Assembly (NCBI GenBank): GCA_021845465.1
Contig: JAKBRL010000016.1
Span: forward strand, 1 to 23,934
Reading direction: 5' to 3'
From: Microcaldota archaeon
GTDB lineage: Archaea; Micrarchaeota; Micrarchaeia; Micrarchaeales; CABMGC01
Length of the DNA: 23,934 nucleotides
Below are positions 15,451-22,535 of this stretch, one piece after another. The notes under the pieces were generated by a model. The model searched no databases and was not told the origin of the DNA. It was given only the letters and a program-made list of their open reading frames with translations. Within the stretch, counting starts at the first letter, position 1. Each line of letters begins with the position of its first letter. The position numbers were made by a program, and so were the translations under genes.

Positions 15451-16020
15451 ATGAAGAGAGCGATTCTTATACACAGGGCAAAGGGAGACTCCACAAGCGA
15501 TTGGATACCTTGGCTCGGAGAAGAACTTTCTAAAAAAGGATTTGAGGTTATCTCGCCAGATATGCCTGAATTTGATTCGGCATCTATTGATGAATGGGTG
15601 AGTGTTATCTATAATCTGATTGGAGAGCCAGATATGGATACATATATAGTAGGGCATGGATTTGGATCTCTTGTAGTATTGAGATATCTTTCAACATTAA
15701 AGGAAGGAAGCAGGATAGGTGCTGTGTTTATGGTTGCGCCTTGGACTAAAGCAAAAAAGAACTGCATTGAAAAAACGCCAGACCTTAAGGAGTGGTTAAA
15801 TGACTGGGTTTGGTGGAAACGGGCCAAGGATCATTCTCGGGACTTTTTTGTCTTCTATTCGGACAATGACAGGTGTGTAACCGAAAAAGAGTCATTGGAA
15901 TTCGGCAGGATGATCGGAGCGGAAGTGATACTTGAGAGAAATAGGGGACATTTTACAGAGAGTGATGATGTTACCCAACTGCCTACGCTCTTGGAGAGAA
16001 TTGTAAAGATTTCCGAATAA
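15451..16020 (+). CDS. RBBP9/YdeN-like alpha/beta hydrolase lacking the nucleophile serine
   Basis: 189 residues, the size of the small RBBP9/YdeN serine-hydrolase family. The fold markers are present: ILIHRAKGDSTSDWIPWLGE at the N-terminus, the nucleophile-elbow strand TYIVGHGFGSLVVLRYL, the acid loop FFVFYSDNDRCV (Asp138 or Asp140) and the C-terminal RGHF with His167. At the elbow the usual G-H-S-x-G reads G-H-G-F-G, so residue 70, where the catalytic serine belongs, is glycine (codon GGA). Asp and His of the triad are kept. The protein is therefore either inactive as a classical hydrolase (a binding or regulatory role), or uses another residue such as Ser73. The start ATG at 15451 lies seven bases after the ferredoxin stop, with GGAGTG before it. 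Confidence 0.88.
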   Translation: MKRAILIHRAKGDSTSDWIPWLGEELSKKGFEVISPDMPEFDSASIDEWVSVIYNLIGEPDMDTYIVGHGFGSLVVLRYLSTLKEGSRIGAVFMVAPWTKAKKNCIEKTPDLKEWLNDWVWWKRAKDHSRDFFVFYSDNDRCVTEKESLEFGRMIGAEVILERNRGHFTESDDVTQLPTLLERIVKISE

Positions 16021-16045
16021 ACGCCATTTGTTTTACCTGCTGCGT

Positions 16046-16897
16046 TTATTTTTCATATGTGTAGAACCCTTCACCTGATTTTCTGCCAAGCTTGCCTTCT
16101 TTTACTAAACTTGCAAGCATATCCGAAGGTATGAATTTTGGATTGCCTGTTTCGGCATATATGGAATCCATTATATCCTTGCATACATCAAGGCCTATGA
16201 AGTCAGCAAGCTCCAGCGGGCCCATAGGGTGATTGAATCCCAGTTTTGCGATAGTATCTATGCCTTCTTTGTCTGCGGCTCCTTTTTCAAGCGCTATGAT
16301 TGCCTCATTTATGAATGGCATTAGTATTCTGTTTGCTATGAATCCGGGATAATCATTTACCATTACCGCAGTTTTTCCTAGTTTGTCTATAATCTTTTTT
16401 GCATCTGATATTGCCTGTTCGGATGTCTCATCACTTACTATCAGCTCGATGGGCTTCATTACTGGAACCGGATTGAAAAAATGCATTCCGAGAAATCTTT
16501 TTCTGTTCTTAAGTCCGTTTCCAAGTTTATGTATGGGAATTGAAGAGGTATTCGTAGCTATTATTGAATTGTTGCCAACATATGCCTCTGCGTTTTTTAA
16601 AACGTCGGTTTTTATATCGAGATTTTCAGATACTGCCTCCATTACCAGTATCGAGTTCTCAATGTCGTGATAATCAGATGAGAGATGAAGATTATTTAGC
16701 ATATGTTCTGCCTCTCTTTCATTCAGGCTGCCTTTTTTTATCGCTTTGCTCATGCTTGTTCTTAGCCTTTCTGCCCCTTTATCAAGGGATTCTTTGTTTC
16801 TGCCTACAAGTATGACTTTATAACCAACCTGCAGGAATACCTGTGTTATTCCGGTGCCCATGTGCCCTGGGCCTATTACGCTTATTTCATCTGCCAT
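16046..16897 (-). CDS. 3-hydroxyacyl-CoA dehydrogenase
   Basis: 283 residues from the ATG at 16897; a TTG nine bases earlier (16906) would add MNN but lies inside the thiolase stop region. N-terminal Rossmann domain with the NAD loop ISVIGPGHMGTGI (Gly9, 11, 14), then SILVMEAVSENLDIK and NTSSIPIHKLG. The catalytic His139 sits in GMHFFNPVPVM with its partner Glu151 in KPIELI. The C-terminal helical domain (FIANRILMPFINEAIIALEK, GFNHPMGPLELADFIGLDV) is complete. It oxidises (S)-3-hydroxyacyl-CoA to 3-ketoacyl-CoA with NAD+, or runs in reverse. It is the last gene of the seven-gene acyl-CoA operon, one base after the thiolase stop. Length fits the single-function 3-hydroxybutyryl/acyl-CoA dehydrogenases. 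Confidence 0.95.
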   Translation of the reverse strand: MADEISVIGPGHMGTGITQVFLQVGYKVILVGRNKESLDKGAERLRTSMSKAIKKGSLNEREAEHMLNNLHLSSDYHDIENSILVMEAVSENLDIKTDVLKNAEAYVGNNSIIATNTSSIPIHKLGNGLKNRKRFLGMHFFNPVPVMKPIELIVSDETSEQAISDAKKIIDKLGKTAVMVNDYPGFIANRILMPFINEAIIALEKGAADKEGIDTIAKLGFNHPMGPLELADFIGLDVCKDIMDSIYAETGNPKFIPSDMLASLVKEGKLGRKSGEGFYTYEK

Positions 16898-16898
16898 A

Positions 16899-18128
16899 TT
16901 ATTCAACTCTGCTGACGACCATGGCCTCTGCGCCTCCGCCGCCGTGGCAGAGCGAGGCTATTCCCAGATCCTTTTTCCTGTCTTTTAGGGAGTAGATTAA
17001 GGTTGCAAGTATCATTGCGCCTGAGGCACCGAGCGGATGACCCAATGCCGTTGCTCCTCCGTTAACATTGAGTTTGTTTGTATCAATATTCATTCTTTTT
17101 ACGACTCCGAGAACTTGCACGCAGAATGCCTCGTTTATTTCTACAAGATCCATATCTCCCAGAAGATGTCCTGATTTGTTTAGGGCCTTGTTCATGGCAG
17201 TTATTGGTGCGTAGCCGTACCAGCTTGGATCTATACCTGAACTTGCGTTGGATTCGATTTTAGCCAATGGTTTTACGCCTAGCTCTTTTACCTTGCTGCC
17301 GGACATGATGAGTGCGAATGATGCACCATCACTTATTTGTGACGCGTTTCCTGCGGTGACCGTTCCGTTTTTTTCAAAGGCAGGCTTTAGCTGTGCAAGT
17401 TTTTCCATGCTTGTGTCTTTTCTTATCCCTTCGTCTTCTGCGTAGATTCTGCCATCACTCAGCTTTATCGGTATTATTTCATCCTTGAATTTGCCTGAAG
17501 CGGTTGCCATGGCTGCCTTTCTATGGCTTTCGAAAGCAAACTTATCCTGGTCTTCCCTGCTTATGCTATCTTCCACCCCTATCTTTTCTGCCAGTGAACC
17601 CATATGCAGGTCGGCATAGCAATCCCACAAACCGGCATGGAGCAACTCGTCAACCATCATCGCTTTGCCTGAGTCTTCTCCAATGCTGTTGATATAATCA
17701 TAGTATTCCTTGATGCTTGAATTTCCAAGTTTTTTAAGTCTTCTGGCTCCTCTTACAGTATGTGCAGCGTTTGTCATGCTTTCCATTCCGCCTGCAATTA
17801 CAATTTCAAGATTTCCAGTTTTTATGCCTTCTGCTGCAATGGAGATGGCTTTTAGCCCTGATGCGCAGACTTTGTTTACATTCAGGGTAGATATTTCAGG
17901 ATTGAGACCTGCATACATTGCAACCTGTTTTGCGGGATTCTGGCCCAATCCTGCAGATAAGACATTTCCAACAATTGCCTCTTCGATGGTTTCCTTCTTT
18001 ATGTTGTTTCTTGCCAATAATCCTTTTGCAACTTCTCTGCCGATCTGTACAGCTGAGAATTCTGAAAGTGAGCCCATGAATTTCCCTATGGGGCTTCTGA
18101 CTATGTCAACAATATATGCCTCTTCCAT
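16899..18128 (-). CDS. Acetyl-CoA acyltransferase (thiolase)
   Basis: 409 residues, a normal thiolase. The acylated cysteine is Cys88 in NVNKVCASGLKAI. The base/acid pair is His364 in NGGATALGHPLGASGA and Cys394 in SLCHGGGGAEAM, 30 residues apart as expected in degradative and biosynthetic thiolases. It starts MEEAYIVDIVRSPIGKFMGS, a standard N-terminus, with AGGTG eight bases before the ATG. It cleaves 3-ketoacyl-CoA with CoA into acetyl-CoA and a shortened acyl-CoA, or condenses two acetyl-CoA. The intact triad sets it apart from archaeal SCP2-type thiolase homologues that pair with DUF35 proteins. It lies eight bases after the enoyl-CoA hydratase gene and one base before the dehydrogenase gene. 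Confidence 0.96.
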   Translation of the reverse strand: MEEAYIVDIVRSPIGKFMGSLSEFSAVQIGREVAKGLLARNNIKKETIEEAIVGNVLSAGLGQNPAKQVAMYAGLNPEISTLNVNKVCASGLKAISIAAEGIKTGNLEIVIAGGMESMTNAAHTVRGARRLKKLGNSSIKEYYDYINSIGEDSGKAMMVDELLHAGLWDCYADLHMGSLAEKIGVEDSISREDQDKFAFESHRKAAMATASGKFKDEIIPIKLSDGRIYAEDEGIRKDTSMEKLAQLKPAFEKNGTVTAGNASQISDGASFALIMSGSKVKELGVKPLAKIESNASSGIDPSWYGYAPITAMNKALNKSGHLLGDMDLVEINEAFCVQVLGVVKRMNIDTNKLNVNGGATALGHPLGASGAMILATLIYSLKDRKKDLGIASLCHGGGGAEAMVVSRVE

Positions 18129-18136
18129 TCAAACAC

Positions 18137-18904
18137 CTATTTCTCTCTGTTTTCCTGTTTTCTATGCCTGAGAAAGGCATTTATCCCATTCTTTCCTTTT
18201 TCGCTGATAAGATGCTCCACAAATTCCTTCTTTTCTTTTTCGTAATCGAATACTATGCTTCTAGTTATGCTTCTTTTTCTTTCTATAGCTGCAGTATACC
18301 CGTTTTCCATTATCTCTGAAGCCAGCCTGGTTGCCTCCGAATCTAGATCTTGATTGCCTACAAGTAGGCTTACAAGACCGATTTTCAATGCTTCCTCTGC
18401 ACTGAAAGTCTTGCCAGTCGATATTAGCTCTTCGGCCTTCTCCCTTCCTACTATTATGGGAAGTTTATGCTGTGCGCCTCCGCCTGGCACTATTCCGAAA
18501 GTAGTTTCTGGCTGGCCGAATACTGAATCGTAGGAGGCTATTCTTATATCGCAGGCTATTGCAAGCTCGTTTCCTCCGCCTAGACAGTATCCATGTATAG
18601 CCGCTATGAATGGCTTTTCGATCAGCTCTATCTGGTGAAATGCTGAGTAGATGAGATCGTAAAATTCTCCTGCGTCTTTTTTGTTTTCCAGACTATATAG
18701 ATATTCAAGATCCGCTCCTGCAGAAAATGCCCGAGTACCAACGCCTTTTATTATTGCGCATTTGCAGTTTTGATTTTCTGAAATCTTATTTAACGCCTGT
18801 TTTAGCTCATTGATGGTATCTCTGTCAAGTGAGTTCAGCTTGTTCGGCCTATTTAGCGTTATCTCTGAAATGGTTCCTTCTTTGTATATTATATTTTGGT
18901 TCAT
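18137..18904 (-). CDS. Enoyl-CoA hydratase (crotonase family)
   Basis: 255 residues, a single crotonase domain. The oxyanion-hole regions FSAGADL and IHGYCLGGGNELAIACD are present. Both catalytic glutamates of true hydratases are kept: Glu113 in GGGNE and Glu133 in FGQPETTFGIVPGGGA, twenty residues apart as in the rat enzyme (Glu144/Glu164). It adds water to trans-2-enoyl-CoA, giving 3-hydroxyacyl-CoA. The N-terminus MNQNIIYKEGTISEITLNRP is typical. The start overlaps the end of the preceding acyl-CoA dehydrogenase gene by four bases (ATGA), so the two are translationally coupled, and the thiolase gene follows after eight bases. Confidence 0.95.
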   Translation of the reverse strand: MNQNIIYKEGTISEITLNRPNKLNSLDRDTINELKQALNKISENQNCKCAIIKGVGTRAFSAGADLEYLYSLENKKDAGEFYDLIYSAFHQIELIEKPFIAAIHGYCLGGGNELAIACDIRIASYDSVFGQPETTFGIVPGGGAQHKLPIIVGREKAEELISTGKTFSAEEALKIGLVSLLVGNQDLDSEATRLASEIMENGYTAAIERKRSITRSIVFDYEKEKKEFVEHLISEKGKNGINAFLRHRKQENREK

Positions 18905-20124
18905 TTGTATGCCTCGAAATCCTTTCCTAGAAGGCTTGATGCGATTTTGAGATCCTGAATTTCGTCGGTGCCTTCATATATTCTTGTTACTCTGCTGTCG
19001 CAGAATAACTGCCCTACAGGGGAGAGAAGGGAGTAGCCGAAGCCTCCGAAGACTTGGACTGCGCGGTCTGCAGACTCGAACGCAAGCCTTGATGAGATGC
19101 GTTTTGCAAGGGCCGAATGCAGATCCATTTCTGCGATTAATTTTTTATCGCTGGGATTTTTGTCGTATGCTTCCTTTTTCAAGGCCGCGGTATATACAGG
19201 CCATCTTGCCATCTCAAGATTCTGCCTTATTGCAGAGATATGTTGTTGGATAAGTTGGTGTCTGCCTATTGGCTTTCCGAATTGGGTTCTCTCTCTTGAC
19301 CTGTTTATAACAGCGTTTAATGCACCGCTTATCAGGCCTAGACTTGCCGAGCCTATGCCCAATCTGCCATTGATTAGCGATGAATATCCTACATGAAGGC
19401 CTTTGCCAAAATTACCCAATATGTTTTCTTCGGAGACTTCGATATTGTTGAATTCCAGCATTGCGGTATCTGAGGTGAAGAGGCCTATCTTCTCTTTCAG
19501 GTGCATGGTTACCTCGAATCCTTCACTTTTTGTATCTACTATAAATGCAGTTATGTTGCCTTTCTCTTCTGCTGATGTTGCGAAGAGTATTATAAAGTCT
19601 GCTATAGATCCGTTTGAGATCAGATACTTGGTTCCATTTAATATGAATTTGCTGCCTTTTTTAATGTAATTCGTATGCATTGAAGATGGATCGCTTCCTG
19701 CTTCTGGCTCTGTTAGGCCGAATGCGAAGATTTTATTTCCATTTGCAATCTCTTTTAGATACTCTTTCTTTTGCTCTTCACTGCCCCAGCGTTGTATTGC
19801 CAGTCCGCATATGAATATTTGGACATCATATAAAGTGGAGAATCCAAGCCCATTCCGGCTTAGCCTCTCTTGCACTAATGCTAATGTTAATGGACTTGCG
19901 TCCTGTCCGCCGTACTCTTTTTTTATAGGAATTCCGAATAGATTGTACTTTTTAGCTATTTCAATGGATTCTCCGCTTAATTCGTGCTTTAGATAATGTT
20001 CGTACTCTGGCATTGCCATCTCTTCTGCTGCCTTGTCTGCATTTTCAAGAATCTTCATCTCGTCTTCGGTGAATTCGTGAAATTGCTTTAGATCGGTTAT
20101 GCTCTGTTGAAATGTTTCTTCCAT
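18901..20124 (-). CDS. Acyl-CoA dehydrogenase 1
   Basis: 407 residues, standard for the family. N-terminal helical domain, then the FAD/substrate strand motif FAFGLTEPEAGSDPSSMHTN, the middle beta domain (TKYLISNGSIADFIILFATS) and the C-terminal helical domain with SRERTQFGKPIGRHQLIQQH and QVFGGFGYSLLSPVGQLFCD. The catalytic base is Glu384 in RIYEGTDEI, where the short-/medium-chain enzymes carry it. It introduces the 2,3 double bond into acyl-CoA, passing electrons to FAD and normally to electron-transfer flavoprotein, which is not in the window. Its TAG-ATG junction with the carbonic anhydrase-like gene has no gap. It is a paralogue of the other acyl-CoA dehydrogenase in the operon, sharing several almost identical DNA blocks. 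Confidence 0.95.
   Translation of the reverse strand: MEETFQQSITDLKQFHEFTEDEMKILENADKAAEEMAMPEYEHYLKHELSGESIEIAKKYNLFGIPIKKEYGGQDASPLTLALVQERLSRNGLGFSTLYDVQIFICGLAIQRWGSEEQKKEYLKEIANGNKIFAFGLTEPEAGSDPSSMHTNYIKKGSKFILNGTKYLISNGSIADFIILFATSAEEKGNITAFIVDTKSEGFEVTMHLKEKIGLFTSDTAMLEFNNIEVSEENILGNFGKGLHVGYSSLINGRLGIGSASLGLISGALNAVINRSRERTQFGKPIGRHQLIQQHISAIRQNLEMARWPVYTAALKKEAYDKNPSDKKLIAEMDLHSALAKRISSRLAFESADRAVQVFGGFGYSLLSPVGQLFCDSRVTRIYEGTDEIQDLKIASSLLGKDFEAYK
18908..19112. repeat. 205-bp near-identical block, copy 1 (in acyl-CoA dehydrogenase 1)
   Basis: This 3' gene segment matches 20680-20884 at 203 of 205 positions by eye; the two differences are near CTTCATAT/CTTCGTAT and GAGAAGGG/GAGCAGGG. 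The sequence diverges sharply on both sides (CAAGGGCCG against CAAGGGAGA). It covers the last 67 or so codons including the catalytic YEGT. Such sharp edges point to gene conversion between the paralogues. Confidence 0.9.
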
Positions 20125-20664
20125 CTAGACAACTCCTACGCTCTCTTTTTTTTGTGCTTCCAGGTACCTATCCTTGAGTGCTACGTAATCTTTCCAGTTT
20201 TTGCTTATCCTTCTCTTATGCCTTTCGGATATTTTTCCAACTACTTTTCCTGGAATTCCGAGGACTATGGAGTTTGAAGGGATCTTTGCTTTTTCAGTGA
20301 TTACTGCACCTGCGCCGATTATGCACCAATCCCCTATTTCGGCTCCTTCGAGTATTATGCTTCCCATTCCAACAAGGCAGTTATTGCCGATTACACAGCC
20401 GTGTATTATGGCATTATGGCCTATGGATACATTGTCACCGACTATTGTAGGGTATTTGTCTGCAGTTCCATGCATCACTGAATTGTCCTGTACACTCACG
20501 TTCTTCCCGATTTTTATATAATGCATGTCGCCCCTTAAGACTGCGCCGAACCATATGCTGGAGTTGCTTCCTATATCCACATCGCCTATAATGGTTGCAT
20601 TCTCAGCTATGAAAGTACTGTTGCTTATTTTTGGGCTCTTTCTATTGAATTTGATAACTTTCAT
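20125..20664 (-). CDS. Gamma-carbonic anhydrase-like left-handed beta-helix protein
   Basis: 179 residues made of hexapeptide repeats (STFIAENATIIGDVDIGSNS and on) forming a left-handed beta-helix, followed by a C-terminal helix (RHKRRISKNWKDYVALKDRY). The zinc ligands of the gamma class are present: His65 (NSVMHGT), His83 and His88 (SIGHNAIIHG), with His83/88 spaced by five as in the archaeal Cam enzyme. Conserved Arg44/Asp46 (LRGD) and Gln59 are also there. It lacks the acidic loop of Cam, like the CamH/YrdA/PaaY group. PaaY-type proteins act as CoA-thioester hydrolases in some bacteria, and its place between two acyl-CoA dehydrogenase genes makes such a role as likely as CO2 hydration. Eight bases separate it from the gene upstream and none from the one downstream. 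Confidence 0.9.
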   Translation of the reverse strand: MKVIKFNRKSPKISNSTFIAENATIIGDVDIGSNSSIWFGAVLRGDMHYIKIGKNVSVQDNSVMHGTADKYPTIVGDNVSIGHNAIIHGCVIGNNCLVGMGSIILEGAEIGDWCIIGAGAVITEKAKIPSNSIVLGIPGKVVGKISERHKRRISKNWKDYVALKDRYLEAQKKESVGVV

Positions 20665-20672
20665 TTCATCAC

Positions 20673-21905
20673 TTATGCATATGCCTCGAAATCCTTTCCT
20701 AGAAGGCTTGATGCGATTTTGAGATCCTGAATTTCGTCGGTGCCTTCGTATATTCTTGTTACTCTGCTGTCGCAGAATAACTGCCCTACAGGGGAGAGCA
20801 GGGAGTAGCCGAAGCCTCCGAAGACTTGGACTGCGCGGTCTGCAGACTCGAACGCAAGCCTTGATGAGATGCGTTTTGCAAGGGAGACTCTGAGGTCAAT
20901 TTCCTTTAGAAGGTCTTTATTATTTGGATTTTCTTCGTATTCTCCTTTTCTTATTGCTGCAAAATACGTAGGCCATCTGGCCATCTCAAGATTCTGCCTT
21001 ATTGCAGAGATATGTTGTTGGATAAGCTGGTGTCTGCCTATGGGCTTTCCGAATTGAGTTCTCTCTCTTGACCTGTTTATAACAGCGTTTAATGCCGCTT
21101 CTATTACGCCTACGCATCCTGATGCAACGCCTAGCCTGGCATTAAGCAGTGCGGAATAAGCAATATTCAGGCCTTTCCCTGGCTCTCCTATTTCACATTC
21201 TTCGCCTATTTCTACATTATTTAGGTCGATCATTCCTGTATCTGATGTAAAGAGGCCTATCTTCTCTCTTAAAGCAGTACGTTCAATCCCGCTGCTTTTT
21301 GTGTCTGCAATGAATGCGCTTATATTACGTCCGTTGCCAACACCTCTTTCTTTGGATCTTGCAAAGATTATCAGGTAATCTGCAATTGTGCCGTTTGAGA
21401 TCAGATACTTGGTTCCGTTTAGTATGTACTTGTCGCCTTTCTTCTCGTATTCTGTCTTTAATGAAGAGGGATCGCTTCCTGCTTCTGGCTCTGTTAGGCC
21501 GAATGCGAAGATTTTATCTTTTTTGACTGCTTGCGGTAGGTATTTTTTCTTCTGTTCTTCACTGCCCCAGCGCTGTATTGTCTGTGCACAGAGAAACACC
21601 TGTACATTGAAGAAACTTGAGAAACCCATCCCTAATTGGCCTAGCCGTTCCTTGGCTAGAGTAGATATTATAGGTTTGAAACCTGAGCCACCGTACTCTT
21701 TTTTTATAGGGATTCCTAACAATCCGTATTTTGCAGCTATCTCGGTAGCTTCATGGTTAAATTCATGCTTTAGGTAATGCTCGTATTCGAGCATTGCCAT
21801 CTCTTCTGCTGCCTGGTCTGCATTTTCAAGAATCTTCATCTCGTCTTCGGTGAATTTGCAGAATAAATTTAATTCCTCTACAGATTTGCTAAATAACTCT
21901 TCCAT
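20673..21905 (-). CDS. Acyl-CoA dehydrogenase 2
   Basis: 410 residues from the ATG at 21905 (MEELFSKSVEEL), which matches the start of the paralogue (MEETFQQSITDL) and has AGGAT just upstream; a TTG 15 bases earlier would overlap the preceding gene. Same architecture as the other copy: FAFGLTEPEAGSDPSSLKTE, TKYLISNGTIADYLIIFARS, SRERTQFGKPIGRHQLIQQH and RIYEGTDEI with catalytic Glu387. The two enzymes differ mainly in residues about 60-120 (substrate-side helices) and in the middle beta domain, so they may differ in chain-length preference. Four DNA blocks are nearly identical between the genes while the parts between have diverged. Gene order CoxG-like, this gene, carbonic anhydrase-like, second dehydrogenase has spacings of one and eight bases or less. 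Confidence 0.95.
   Translation of the reverse strand: MEELFSKSVEELNLFCKFTEDEMKILENADQAAEEMAMLEYEHYLKHEFNHEATEIAAKYGLLGIPIKKEYGGSGFKPIISTLAKERLGQLGMGFSSFFNVQVFLCAQTIQRWGSEEQKKKYLPQAVKKDKIFAFGLTEPEAGSDPSSLKTEYEKKGDKYILNGTKYLISNGTIADYLIIFARSKERGVGNGRNISAFIADTKSSGIERTALREKIGLFTSDTGMIDLNNVEIGEECEIGEPGKGLNIAYSALLNARLGVASGCVGVIEAALNAVINRSRERTQFGKPIGRHQLIQQHISAIRQNLEMARWPTYFAAIRKGEYEENPNNKDLLKEIDLRVSLAKRISSRLAFESADRAVQVFGGFGYSLLSPVGQLFCDSRVTRIYEGTDEIQDLKIASSLLGKDFEAYA
20680..20884. repeat. 205-bp near-identical block, copy 2 (in acyl-CoA dehydrogenase 2)
   Basis: Direct repeat of 18908-19112, 1772 bases apart, with two differences. Recombination between the copies would delete the carbonic anhydrase-like gene and fuse the two dehydrogenases in frame, since both copies hold the same reading frame. 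Confidence 0.9.
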
Positions 21906-21906
21906 T

Positions 21907-22350
21907 TTATCCTGCCTCAAGCTTTTCTTTCATATTTGCTATTATGCCATTTACCTTTTCGTTGGTGACATTCTTTATTATCTGTGAGCCTATTCCGCTG
22001 ACTATGCCCCTGAACTCGGCATCTGCTTCCCATGATATCCCAGTTTTGTCTTCTTTTACAGACAAACTTGTCTTAAGGATTATCTTAGCTCTGCTTCCTA
22101 ATCCAGACCCGGTTATAGTATATTTTACATTTTCTTGATCTTGTTTTTCTATTTCCACACGAATGGCTAATGAGCCGCTGACTGCCCCGAGTGAGAGGTC
22201 TGTAGTTACAGAGAAGCTTTTTTCGTCTGTTTTTCTGAAGTCCCTGGAGTCAGGTATACAAGAAGAGACTTGACTAGGATCGTTTATTAAGGCACTTACT
22301 TTGACTATCGGTGCACTTACTATAACTTCCCCACTTAATTTGAACTGCAT
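21907..22350 (-). CDS. CoxG-like SRPBCC-domain protein
   Basis: 147 residues, a single START/SRPBCC helix-grip domain of the carbon-monoxide-dehydrogenase subunit G type: MQFKLSGEVIVSAPIVKVSA, NDPSQVSSCIPDSRDFRK and a final long helix (GSQIIKNVTNEKVNGIIANM). The fold makes a deep hydrophobic pocket for lipids or other nonpolar ligands. No CO-dehydrogenase genes are visible, so the name gives no function. As first gene of the acyl-CoA operon it may bind or deliver fatty acids or acyl-CoA. The ATG at 22350 is 26 bases from the centre of a TATA box (22372-22380), so the whole operon transcript appears leaderless. The stop lies one base before the next ATG. Confidence 0.88.
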   Translation of the reverse strand: MQFKLSGEVIVSAPIVKVSALINDPSQVSSCIPDSRDFRKTDEKSFSVTTDLSLGAVSGSLAIRVEIEKQDQENVKYTITGSGLGSRAKIILKTSLSVKEDKTGISWEADAEFRGIVSGIGSQIIKNVTNEKVNGIIANMKEKLEAG

Positions 22351-22370
22351 ATTTCATCTATGATTAGAAG

Positions 22371-22380
22371 GTATATATTA
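22371..22380 (-). promoter_or_regulatory. TATA box of the beta-oxidation operon
   Basis: TAATATATAC on the minus strand (22371-22380) is centred about 26 bases before the ATG at 22350, the ideal distance for transcription starting at the first base of the start codon. No other clear promoter is seen within the seven-gene operon. Confidence 0.55.
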
Positions 22381-22425
22381 CTTTTTAATCGGCTTTTTGG
22401 GTGTATTGTCCTGATTAGGGTTCTC

Positions 22426-22515
22426 ATGCCTAAGAAGTTATTCTTTGATGAGTTCGATAAAATGCATAAAGAAGTTAATTCAGATTATACATGGAGGAGG
22501 AATGGAAAGGAATAG
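22426..22515 (+). CDS. Possible 29-residue small protein or gene remnant
   Basis: An ATG at 22426, preceded six bases upstream by AGGG, opens a 29-codon frame (MPKKLFFDEFDKMHKEVNSD then YTWRRNGKE) closed by TAG. It is strongly charged with a helical look. It lies in the spacer between the divergent CoxG-like promoter and the end of the FkbM gene. It may be a true small protein, the remnant start of a larger lost gene, or chance. No family recognised. Confidence 0.3.
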   Translation: MPKKLFFDEFDKMHKEVNSDYTWRRNGKE

Positions 22516-22535
22516 ATATTGGATTATTATTGAAA

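Noticed and set aside
14889..15494. 201-codon minus-strand frame across the ferredoxin gene
   Set aside because: The sense strand encodes two perfect ferredoxin cluster motifs; the antisense frame is Cys/His-rich only because it mirrors them.
16897..16906. TTG at 16906 as start of the 3-hydroxyacyl-CoA dehydrogenase
   Set aside because: It lies within the end of the thiolase gene; the ATG at 16897 gives the usual short lead before the NAD-binding loop.
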